This document shows positions 45,275 to 57,200 of a DNA stretch of 64,000 nt, in pieces. The notes beneath the pieces are model-generated. The model worked only from the letters and a program-made list of their open reading frames with translations. It had not been told where the DNA came from and made no database searches. Both the position numbers and the translations under genes were made by a program. How positions within the stretch are numbered: position 1 is the stretch's first letter; every line of letters starts with the position of its first letter. The DNA lies in assembly GCF_033807575.1 (NCBI RefSeq), contig NC_084707.1, positions 11,766,550-11,830,549 on the forward strand, given 5' to 3'. Source of the stretch: Cydia pomonella. Lineage: Eukaryota; Arthropoda; Insecta; Lepidoptera; Tortricidae.

Positions 45275-48200
45275 ATGGATCATAATTACCACTACTCCAT
45301 AAAGAATCCGGATTTGAGAAATACCGGCTACATTGTTGCAATGGCTAATATACAAGACAAGCATGATAGATCGACTCCTTCTCATTTCCATTGGAAAATT
45401 CTAAAGTGCAGGTACGTTTGGCTGATTTGTATTAACTATAACCCTTATAAGTAATAGCTACTGCTTTAATAAGACCTTAATTTCCACTAATCACTTATAA
45501 CTATTAATGTATTCTTTGTGGCTCCGATGGGCAGGATGATCATATTTTCAAATTCGTCTATTTTGGCGTGTCCGGATAAAAAAGACGTGAAACAAGTCCA
45601 TATCGTATTCAACAAAGTGGGCGACGATTACGACAAACTGAATTCACTGTTTATCAAATTCTCTTTAAGGCAGGTATGTGTTCTGATAAAATAATCTCCT
45701 GATTTAGAAGATAATATATAACTACGTACATACATAAGATGCAAAATGCACAATAGAAATAATTTGTTTACTAACGAAAAATAAATACGGAAACTAACCC
45801 TACTGCCTAGCACAGGATGGGCGCGACTGTATCTCGCCCGCGAGATAGACTATCCGCCTTTTTTAACTGTATTAAGTAAAGAGGGGATCGACGAGTAGTT
45901 CATCTCGCAGGCGAGATACTGTCGCACCACTCCTTTGCTACCCCGGCAGGGGCTACTGTTACCTATTGTTGGTCCAACTCAAGAACTCAACATTTTGCAT
46001 TTTGCATAAAATCACCTAACCTAACCGCTGCCTAATACAAAATTTGAACCTTGCGCTTCTTTATTACGTACGTACCTACAAAGTTCAGTAAGTAAGTAGT
46101 AGGTGTAGTACCTAATACTATATTAATTATTATGTTGCATAATAAAAAAACTAATTCGTGTAATTCCTTAGGATGGGGCAATTCGTTCGACTACGCCAGA
46201 AATATTCCAGATGTGTTTCACATATACTTTGATGGCGAAAATAGCACCAACGTGGAATGTCCTAGGTTTCGATTATCTTGTAAACAACAGAGATTTCCTA
46301 ATCGCTAATGGGATACAAGAAGGAGTTAAATATCAAATTGTATCTGACGGTAAGTGGCTAAAAATGCTTAATATGATCGTAATGCACATGACACATGTGT
46401 TGCGCGTCGCGTGTCTACAAGAGTTTTCAATCAATGTTAAACAATGCTGAGGTGCTACGGTATAAAAGCCATCGTAGCGTACCGACTACCTACAGCGGAA
46501 CAGTAGTCGATTTTTTAAATCCAACTGAATTCGATACATTGGCATAAAGCCTGTCCACGAAAAAAGTGGTCGACGACAACTTAAATGGATATTTATATGT
46601 AAATTTTATTAGCGATCTTTAAAATAAACGAAATTATCTGTGTAACACATTAAGACTGGTAGAATGCCCTGACTTTTCTCCGGATACCCTTCATCAGTGT
46701 ATGTACAGTCAACCAATTTGAATCCTAGGCCACTATAGTACCTTGTCGCTTTATCTACTAGATACTTGACACGCATCACTCAATAAGCACTGTCGTAGAA
46801 GTCATTATGGCATGGTTCTATAGTGGCCTAGGAATCAAATTGGTTGACTGTACATCTACTTCTGTCACCTTTTTACAAGACGTATCCCACATTCGTTTAA
46901 AATTCTACACGTTTGTAGCGATTTTACCGCTTTTCTTCAGATTTCTTTTCATAATTGCCCAAAAACGCTCCACAGGCCGAAGTTCTGGGCAGTTTGGTGG
47001 ATTTGCAGATTTCGGTACAAAAGAGACATTATTTTCAGCATACCAGTTTCGGACAGAAGTAGCGTAATGCGAAGTAGCTAGGGGTTCCCAATCTTTTTCA
47101 ACATGCGGCGCAGTTACAAGTTTAGTATTTTGCAACGGCGCCCTTGTAAATTTAAAATCACGGTCGAAAAAGAGTGACACGACGCTATATTATTTACCGA
47201 TGCGAGCGCTCAAATAGGTACCCGCGACTATTTGTGGTTTCGGATAATGATAGAACTCACGGCGCCCCTCTTTACTTTCTACGGCGCACCAGGGCGCCGC
47301 GGCGCACACTTTGGGAACCCCTGAGCTAGGGTAAAGGCACCAGTAGTCAGCCTTTTTACGAAATTTCTATGTTCAAGATCGTTTAATTTGTTCACTAATT
47401 GACCAATAAGAATCATTATTGTATTTATTGTTCAAGAATTTAATACTTACAGTTTATTTTTTATGAAGAATAAAACGTAATTGAATGTTGCTTTTGGAAA
47501 TATTTTAATATTCCATTAAATATAATGGAAGGGCATTTTTACCAGTAATCGGCCCCCTGTGTACCAATAGACAGCCTTTAAGTACCCAGTGTCCAGCCAA
47601 CCCATTTTAAAGGCTGACTAGTGGGTTCAGAGTCCCGTGATCTTAGTGTGCAGTGGTCAGCCAGAGGTTGACTACTGGATATTTGATGTATTTCAATCAA
47701 ATACATTCCTAATAATATAAATATTTAAAGATGCTTGATTTTACGACTTACGATTCATTTGAAAAAAAAAATACTTAATTCCTATGGTCAGCCTCCCTAG
47801 GCTGACTTCTGGGTTTACGACCTTTTTAAAATTACTGCCTCAAACCCAGTACTCAGCCAGGGGACGCTGACTATTGGATTTTGTACAAAAAAGTAGTTCC
47901 CAATAGTCAGCCCCCTTAAAAATGTTACTTCAATATGGATTTATATTTATTTCTTACTTTTTTCAGATGTATTAAGTATTTATTATGTGAAGCAGTCCCC
48001 ATTATTATAACAAAACGTCACAATTCGGCTGCTAACGGCTTATCAAAATATCATGTGGCACTCCAAACAAAAATGGCGGATATGACTTAACCCTTCGTGT
48101 CAGAAGACATCACTTCTTTGAAGTTGTCTTGTGGTTCATGCTAGACAATTCTTTTATAAATTAAGCTGTTTTTCAATTAATAGTTAATCAATCTATAATA

Positions 48201-51200
48201 TCATCTAATTTTGGCATGAAAATTAGAAAAACTTTGCTAATTACAGCCAACGATCATAAGGAGGCCAGAATATGACGGAGTCCCTGTGGTTTCTAATAAA
48301 TGGCAATAAGCGCTTTTTCATACATTATTTTAAATAAATAGCTTGGTTGATGGTGCCAGTGGTCACAAATGATTTACTTTTGTGACCACATGAACAGATG
48401 GCTTGCCAGACAAAAAATTTCTTTGCAAACTTATCAAGTTTTTTTTTCGTATATTTTTTATCAATATTCCCTCATGATTTGCCACATAAAACTGCAGACT
48501 CGGTAATTGTTTAAAATCCGCTTTTACGTACGTTTCGTCGTCCATCAAAATGCAACCAAACTTCGTTAAGTAATCCGTATACAGTTTTCGGACACGAGTT
48601 TTACATATTTTTTCCTTTGTAGCATCGCGATTAGAAACTGTAGACGCCTTACGACCGTAAGTTTGCACTCTGTTTGATTTTCTGTACATACGATCTCGAT
48701 ACTTTACATTTCCTGGCGACGTCCCGGACGGAAAGGGTTGGATTTTTCTTAAAGTTCTGGATGACTTTTTTCGCCTTGGCTTTATCAACAGGACCACGAT
48801 TTCTACCCGAACCTTTCTTTCTTGCAACAGACAATCTCGACTGATAATTAGCCAATACTTTTTGAACCGTTGATTTTGGAAGATTTAATAATTTTGCTAA
48901 CTTTCCTTGCGATATACTAGTATTTTGGTTGTAAGTGTACACAATTTTTTTACGTATATCCAGTTGGCGAGGGCACACTTTATTAAATGTATCAATTTAC
49001 AAAATATCAATAACCCCAAAAGAAAGCTTAAACTATCCGCCATTAACTGTGAAAGTCATAAACGTCAGTTGTTTTTTGTTTTATTTTTTTAAGAAATATA
49101 TGGCGACCACATTTTTTTGTGGACAGACCTTAAATACATACTAAAACGTAGTGATTATATGCTCTTTGATACATACGAGCAACATACATTTCATTTCATT
49201 TATTCATAAGCAACTTGTACATCGCATTTGAAATTATACATTAAAATAGTCTAACATAAACACAATAAATACGGATAAATACGGATGCAATGCGAATTAT
49301 ATTAACCAAAGAAGTATCCAAAGAGAAATGAATGAAAACACAATGTTTTGAAAATGAACAAATGTTGCGAAATGCTGAAAACTACAATGAACAATTGCAA
49401 AAAAAATGCCCTGCTAGCACAGGCCTGAAAGAAAAGTGTGTTTGGATGACCGTAAATGATTTTAGTTTGTTTGATGGTAGAAATAAGTGTAGATATTATG
49501 CATGATATTCTGGAAGGTGTTCACCGCTAGGCGACATAGCGCCGCAATCACTACGTTCGTTGTAGCCGATAACATGGATTTCCCTTTGCTTTGAACGCTG
49601 TATAGAGGTCAAACGACGGTTATATCAATGTAATATTTTTCACCACACCAACTGGTAAAGGCCCTCTTGATTGTTCAAAAACTAATGAGAAAGTTGCATT
49701 TTATCCACATGTGGGGCAAAGATTAGATGCAAATTTTGAGTTGTTTCCTTATGTTCGCTGGTAAAATTGACTTTTAATTGATTATTTTGAATGATACATT
49801 ATTTTTACATTCATTTGGATTTGATTCTTTTCCTCGCGTTGGTGTGGTGAATAATTTTGTGTTACACTCGGAGGCAAAGTTTGTTTAACCCTCGCAACGC
49901 TCAATATTCCACTTCTCGAACCACTCGCTACGCTCGTGGTTCAATTTGTAAGCTCTTATGGATGGTATATCCCTGATACTAAAATGAGCTATGAAATAAG
50001 TTCAATTGCCCAATTTACCACCCAATGTTGTACTAAAATTACAAAGTGTAGGATACTGTTATTTTAGTTGGTGTCTGGATTAAAATCAGATTTTACAATT
50101 TGTTATATATTATTAAGTATATCCGTCTCACCAACCAATGGACGTTCCAGATTTAAGGAATGAACAGGTAACCTACAATTTTTTTTTCAGAATCCTACAC
50201 CGATCTAACACTTAAGCCGGTGAACATAAATATAATCAAGGCAACTGAAGATATTGCCCCTGGAGAATATGTAAGAGTTTTACCAAGGTAAGATTTAATC
50301 TCACCATAATGATACAAGCATTAGGTAGCGAATGCACTTTTATTGTTTGCACATTATATACTTTTGAACTAAAAATGAAACAGCGGAGTGTGTCACACGG
50401 AAGCCAATCTTACTTCGCTCAAGATTCCACACCCGAATTCCTCGATGGACTCAGAATTATTTACTGGAATTTTTGCTTCGCTTTGGATTGAAAAACATTT
50501 AATTTTGCTTTCTTGTAATCCACTCTACTTAGGTAGCAGGTACCTATTAGTATCTAGGGGCACGGTCGAGCAAATAAGCGGCACGGCCGTACCATCCTTT
50601 TCTCGAAGCAGTTCAGGCCATTTTCGACCCCCCTATAACTTCATTATGGATAAAACTAGTAGCCCGATTTTCAGTAACCATCAAGCAGGCATTGTCTAAA
50701 CACAGTCAATTTCAAATTTCATTCAATTTGAACCAGTAGTTAAAGAATTATAACTAAGTAGTCAAAGTTTCTCAAATTTATCACTCACTCACTGACTATC
50801 CGATCTAGGAGACATAGAAGCTTCAAATTTAGAATACAAATAGTGTTTAGTGCATAAATCAAGGAAAAACTCAAATATTTTGCAATTTCGGTCCAGTTTT
50901 CTAGATGAATCTTTTATGTTTTAAATAAATAGATTGACTTGGCAATCGCACTAAACAATCTAATTTAATATAATACGTATTACTTGTGAGATACATTGTT
51001 TTCATGGGATGGCCAAGTTATTCTATTTATTTAAAACATAAAAGATTTTTAATATTGATATGGTCAATATAAGATGTTGTTAGGTTAGCTAATTACCTAA
51101 TGACTTAAGACAGAAGGTCTCTTAAGTAGGGATTGAATAAATTAACCGACTTGGTATTACATGGATCTCACAACTTTTTACAGTAGAAGAACTGAGTTGC

Positions 51201-54200
51201 GAGACTTGTTTTTTTTTACAAGTTATGTTTTTGATGGTTATTTATTTCTAACGCAACTTTTATCTGCTTACTCCCAGTTTGAACAAGGCTGTTGTAGAAG
51301 AATGTAACAAGACTTTGCCCGAAGTAGGAAGTTTTAAGTTTTACAAAGACATACGTCGGCACTGGAAAAACATTGTAAGTTAATTTCGTTACTTATATTA
51401 GGGTTCCGTAGTCAACTAGAAAGTAGGAACCCTTAAATAGTTTCGCCATGTCAGTCTGTCTGTCTCTCCGTCCGCGGCTTTGCTTCATAATCGTTAATAC
51501 TAGAAAGCTGCAATTTGGCATGGATATATAAATCAATCATGTCGACAAAGTGGTTAAATAAAAAGTAGAAAAATTTTTTTTAGGGTACCTCACCTACACG
51601 AAAAGTGGAGATGAAAGTTCTTTTTCGCTTTAATCTTATAACGTCTAAGGGTCTTTAACAACCATTTTTTGATACAGTAAATAGCGTTGGGAATCGCTCA
51701 GAAAAAAAGGTCCGCCCTCCGAAAACATGAAAAATTCATGAAAGAAAAGTTTCATAAAAACTTTCAATAAAAACTATAGCGAACATGATTGGTTAAGCCC
51801 TTTTTGAGTTCTCGCAAAAGTACCTACCTATTCCCTTCTTATAAAAAAAAACACGTACGATACGAAGCGCTGCGAAGGTATCTATTCCCTTTTGCTTGTT
51901 ATGTACTATATTGATACCACATGGTAGTATAGAGCAAGATCCCAGAGCCGCCATACCTTATTTTCTCATGACTAAAATGTATGGGATAATATAGTGTTAG
52001 ATGTGCTTTAAATATCTGCATACTTGCTATAATGGCCCGACGGCCATTTGTCCGGTACAAGGTGCTAAACCTTGCCAGACCATTTCCGCCGGCGGTAACT
52101 TTTACCAGACGCTTTAAAGCTGTAAAAAAAATATTTTAACTTTACTTATATTCTCACTCTTGATTTTTATATATGATACTTCGGGGAACTATTATAGACC
52201 GCGGGCCAGCATATTTCGTCAGTCATCGCCTCCCGGCTGATACTTTGTCAGATGATAGTTCAGGTGAAACTAAAAAAACCGTCAGCCGGTTCTATCGCGG
52301 TGGAATGACAGTCAGCTGTAAAATGAACATGTAAAAAATATGCGCCAGGCAACGTATGCGTAATGTGTAAATTGCGTAACCCGTTGATGGCTTTTCAGGC
52401 GTTTATCCTGATGAAATGCTACATGCAAAGTTTCATGATTTGTTATTGCTGTCATAAAAGGTATAGCGCTTATTTTTTACATGTTCATGCGACCAGCTGA
52501 TGTTCTTACCACCGCGATATAACCGAAACACGATTTTTTAAATTAACAACAACATCTAAACTATCATTTGACAAAGTATCAAACGGGAGGCGATGACCAT
52601 TTTTGTTTTTGTTTTACGTGTTTCGGTGGATGCCATTCCTCAACCCACCAACGGAGCGGCAGCTGACGTCCACGAGGGTTCATCATACCTAGCCGTTAAC
52701 CACTAGGTACACGAGTTTTCAGCCGGGAGGCGATTGGTCATGGAAATTGTTCCTGGCTCGAGGTCTATGTATATGATACTCGGGGAACTATTACAAATCA
52801 TTTTGTAAATAGCCACACCAATTGGAGGGACCCAACCATCCCCCAGACCCACCTAAAGTTTATATGTGTGTCTGTCTGAAACTTTATGTGAGTCTGGGGG
52901 ATGGTTGGGCCGCTCCAATTGGTCTGGCTACTTACAAAATGGTTTGTAATAGTTCCCCGAGTATCATATATAAAAATCAAGAGTGAGAATATAAGTAAAG
53001 TTACAATATCTTTTTAACAGCTTTAAAGCGTCTGGTAAAAGATACCGCCGGCGGAAATGGTCTGGCAAGGTTGATTGACAATTTTTAACAATATTTGCTA
53101 AATCATACATAAAAATCAGCCATGAGAATATTAAGAAAAGTTAGTACTTACTATTTTTACCAACCTTCAGCACCTTGTACTGGACAAATTTCCGTCGGGC
53201 CAATATAGCAAGTATGCAGACATTAAAAGTACATACACACACACACACACACTATATTATCCCATACATTTTATTCATGAGAAAATAAGTAAGGTCTGGT
53301 GGCTCTGGGATCTTGGACTAATAGCCCCTGTAATATATAAACAACTGGTACAGTATAATAGTAGCAAATGGTCAAGCACGTTTTGATATTATCCGTTTCA
53401 AAGATTAAAGAAAAAAAAATTCGAGCCATTAAAGATAGATAGCTGACCGACAAAAATTGTGAGTCTGCTCGACTGAGTTTCCACGTGTTGAGGTGGCAAC
53501 AGGGGGGACATGACACCACCCTTTGACAATAATACTGAAAAAAATGGGGGTGCCTATATACCTAGGTATCTACTTAAATTTCTTACTTGAGAGTTGTATT
53601 TCCGCAATTGACTTGTATTTCCGCAGCACGGCTACCGATTACCGGACGATGAAACTTCTTATTACATGATCAGGTTCTGGCGAGGAGAGCCACTGACTTA
53701 TCCAGATATTTGTGTGACAAGGCATTTACCCATTATAACGCCAATGCCTAGACCCAAAGAGGCAAGTATATGTTAATATGTTAGTCTATTTAGATCTAAT
53801 AGGGCAGTTGACTGTTTTGTGTCAACTTCTATTGATACAATATCGTTACGATATGCCTATTATAGTTGTGGTAAACACTCGCTGCACGCGAAACAAATAA
53901 AAAAGACACTAGGTCGTTGCGCGCCGCCCGCCGTAGGCAAGTGTGACAGAGAGCACACTAGGCACTCACGTGCAGCGAGTGTTGAGTGTTTGACTCAACT
54001 ACAGGATGTTTATTTAGTCACCTGCAATAATTTACTGGGTGAATACATAGGTCATATTTAGGGATTGCAAACCGGATTGATTTTCAATCCGGCCGTTGGT
54101 AAAGGGATATTAAAGTTAATTAAGTGCGTAATACGTATTTCTAAATCTATAATTTGAAGTTAACAAATAACTTCTTAAAAATAAAATAGAACTTAGCAGT

Positions 54201-57200
54201 AAAAAGTGTTACAATGTCAATATCACTTTAAAACAAAATGTGAAATCGGTTTTTTATTATATTTAACCATTCACAAGTACTAAAATTTTCGATTATAATT
54301 ATGAATTTGAGTAGTTTCCAAAGCCTGATGATGGGATGTGGGGTGGGAAATGGAACTCCTTGAAAGGACAAGTTTTCGTGAAGGGGACTCCCTAAGAAAA
54401 GTTACATGGATCAAGTAAAGAATTGGCTAGACGTAGAGTAGCACGTACGTACGAAGATGAAGGATTCTCTCTTAAATTTGAATAGAAAAGTATCTATATT
54501 TTATAATATATATAATCGGAGTAAACTAAAGATTATCAATATACATTATATATGATAAGCTCAACTCAAGTCGGTTGAGTACTGCCGACTTAATCCTGTT
54601 CATTTGTTTAGTTTTAATCTGCTATCACAACATTATGACATAATATTAACCTTCTCTCTAGCATAAATTACAAATGCCATCCATGGCATCTCCATCCCTT
54701 AATTTGTCCTTCTATTACAGTATTTATGTAATCGTCATATCATGCCACTAACATGAAAGAAGAAGAAATTCTCTCCTGGGACCAGTTATCGTCATAATAA
54801 ATATATTTTTATATCACTATATTTAAACTTCTTCATTAGTTATTTGTTCTATTCAACTTTATACCTCTCATCCGTCGCTTTTTCCTCATCTAAAACGCAC
54901 AGCGCCTGCTGTATTAGGACGTTTTTTTATTTTACCGGATCCAGTCCGGATCCGGTGATTTTTACCGGATCCGGTAGCTCCTGAAAAGTGCCGGATCCGG
55001 CCGGATTACCGGATCCGCCGGACCGGATTGCAATCCCTAGTCATATTGCGCAACTTTCACTATCGGACCAACCCCGAAATCGCGAAAAAATTTTTACTCT
55101 CCCATGGAAAAATGAAAATATCATATCATTTATTCATTGTGAAGTCATATACATTTCAATTAAGATGTTATATATACAAACAAGTCAGACCATGACACCC
55201 CGTAGGGGCATACAATATTACTTAAAGCTAATAGGGTTGTTTCCATCTACAAATCTTAGGGCAGAATTGTATCCCAATAAATTCTTTTGGATTATAAGAA
55301 CATGTTAAACTACTTTTAGGGGACCTGTAATGACCATATTTTTGTAAATATTGAATTTAAAATATCTTTTGGCTCACGTCATGTGACCAAACTCGAAACG
55401 TCATTGAAGATTCTGATGACGTCACAACTCTCGGATTGACACTGTTGACAGTTAGGCGATAAACAACAAATGACAAATGTCAGTTGTCAGTTCGTATCTT
55501 CTACGTGCGTATGTAGTTATGCGTCAAACCGTAAACTGTGACGTCACACAATTTTCAAAGAGCGTTTTGGGCGCGAAAGCATCTGTCATAATATATTTTG
55601 TTAATTTAACATATTTAAAGCCGTTTTTAGTATAAAAGTTCAATTTTAGGGCAACTTTTAGTTAATATAGAACGTAATACGAGCGTTTCCAAAAATTGGA
55701 AACAACTCTATTACAGTACCTACATAATTAACTAACAAAATAATTACAAGAATGAGAAACTTATACTATAGGTCAATTATTTGCCCCTATCTTATCCGAA
55801 ATTATAAATTTCTCCTTTTTCTCTGGTACATTCCCTGCTATGTGGAAACTTGCTCATGTTATCCCTCTTCCTAAAACTTCTAATCCCACATCCTTTTCTC
55901 AATATCGGCCTATCTCCATTCTCCCAGTTTTGTCTAAAATCATCGAACATTTTGTTAATCGTCGCCTCCTTTCACATCTCCACAAGCATAATTTGTTGAA
56001 TCGGTTTCGGTCAGGTTTCCGCCCCGGGCATAGCACTGTCACGGCTTTGGTGAAGGTCACTGATGACATTCGTTTTAATATTGAGAATAAAAAGCTCACG
56101 GTCCTGGTACTTTTAGACTTCAGTAGTGCCTTTAATACGGTGGATTTTGATATTCTCCTTCATACCCTTCGTACGTTAAATGTTTCTCTTGCAGCTTTGT
56201 CTTGGTTCCGTAACTATCTCTTTGGGAGGTGCCAGCGTGTCAAGGTTGACGACAAGGTCTCAGAGTGGTGTGACCTTTCTGCTGGTGTCCCCCAAGGAGG
56301 GATACTCTCTCCTCTCCTTTTCTCGATCTTCATTAATGGCATTACTGAGTCCTTAAATTGTAACTTCCACCTTTACGCAGCGGCTATCATTGATGATTTT
56401 TCATCTTTAGTTGATAGAATAAATGGCGACCTTGAGTCAATTCGTTGCTGGGCGAATAAGTTTGGTTTGAAAATTAATGCAAAAAAATCGCAAGCAATTG
56501 TCATTGGTGGTCCTTATTTTGTGTCCAAATTGTCAGAGATGGTGGTACTCAAAGTGCGTTTTGACGGAACAATTATCCCTTTTTCTTCTACAGTTAAGAA
56601 TTTGGGTATCATCATTGATCAAACCTTGTCCTGGTCAGCTCATGTTTCTGACATTAGCAATAAACTTTTTGCGTCTCTCCACTCACTGAGGCGTCTTCAA
56701 AATTTCCTTCCTCTTCAAACCAAAATAACTCTCGCATGTTCACTTTTACTTCCGTTGTTAGATTACGCTGATACTGCTTTCTTGGACCTTAGTGAGGAGT
56801 TACTGGACAAACTCGAGCGATTGCAAAATATTTGTATTCGATACATTTTCGGTCTACATAAGTTTGATCATGTATCCCAGTTTCGATCTCAGCTTGGCTG
56901 GCTTCCGATTCGTCGTCGACGAGATGTGCATGTCCTATCATTGCTTTTCAATGTTCTATTCAATCCTGCTTCGCCACCTTACCTTTCCGAAAGGTTTAGT
57001 TATTTAGCTGCTGGTAGTGGTCATCGCCTTCGATCAAGCACCAATCTTTCACTCACGATTCCTTCCAATACGACGCGCACATACAAGAAATCCTTTACTG
57101 TCCATGCCGTTAAGTTATGGAACGAGATTCCGGTGTCCGTGAGGCAATCCCAATCTGTAGCATCACTCAAGGAGAAGCTTAAAAAATTGTGGCTTTCCGA

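Larger units (their letters stand above)
46547..49130 (-). mobile_element. Tc1/mariner-type transposon, decayed and interrupted
   Basis: Inverted ends (AGCCTGTCCACGAAAAAAGT at left, complement of GTCTGTCCACAAAAAAATGT at right) with TA on both sides (46545-46546 and 49131-49132). The transposase is on the minus strand. The N-terminal part (about 48990-48363) has two helix-turn-helix segments and a first catalytic aspartate in KFGCILMDDETYVKADF. The C-terminal part (47060-46905) has PPNCPELRPVERFWAIMKR, with the last catalytic acid. About 1.28 kb of other repeats (47080-48360) splits the gene, and frameshifts are present. It lies in intron 3 of the C18orf63-like gene. Confidence 0.85.

Noticed and set aside
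47079..47335. A clean 8-bp target duplication for the hAT-like fragment
   Set aside because: AGCTAGGG occurs at both sides but overlaps the element end on the left, so it cannot be a simple duplication. The boundary remains unresolved.
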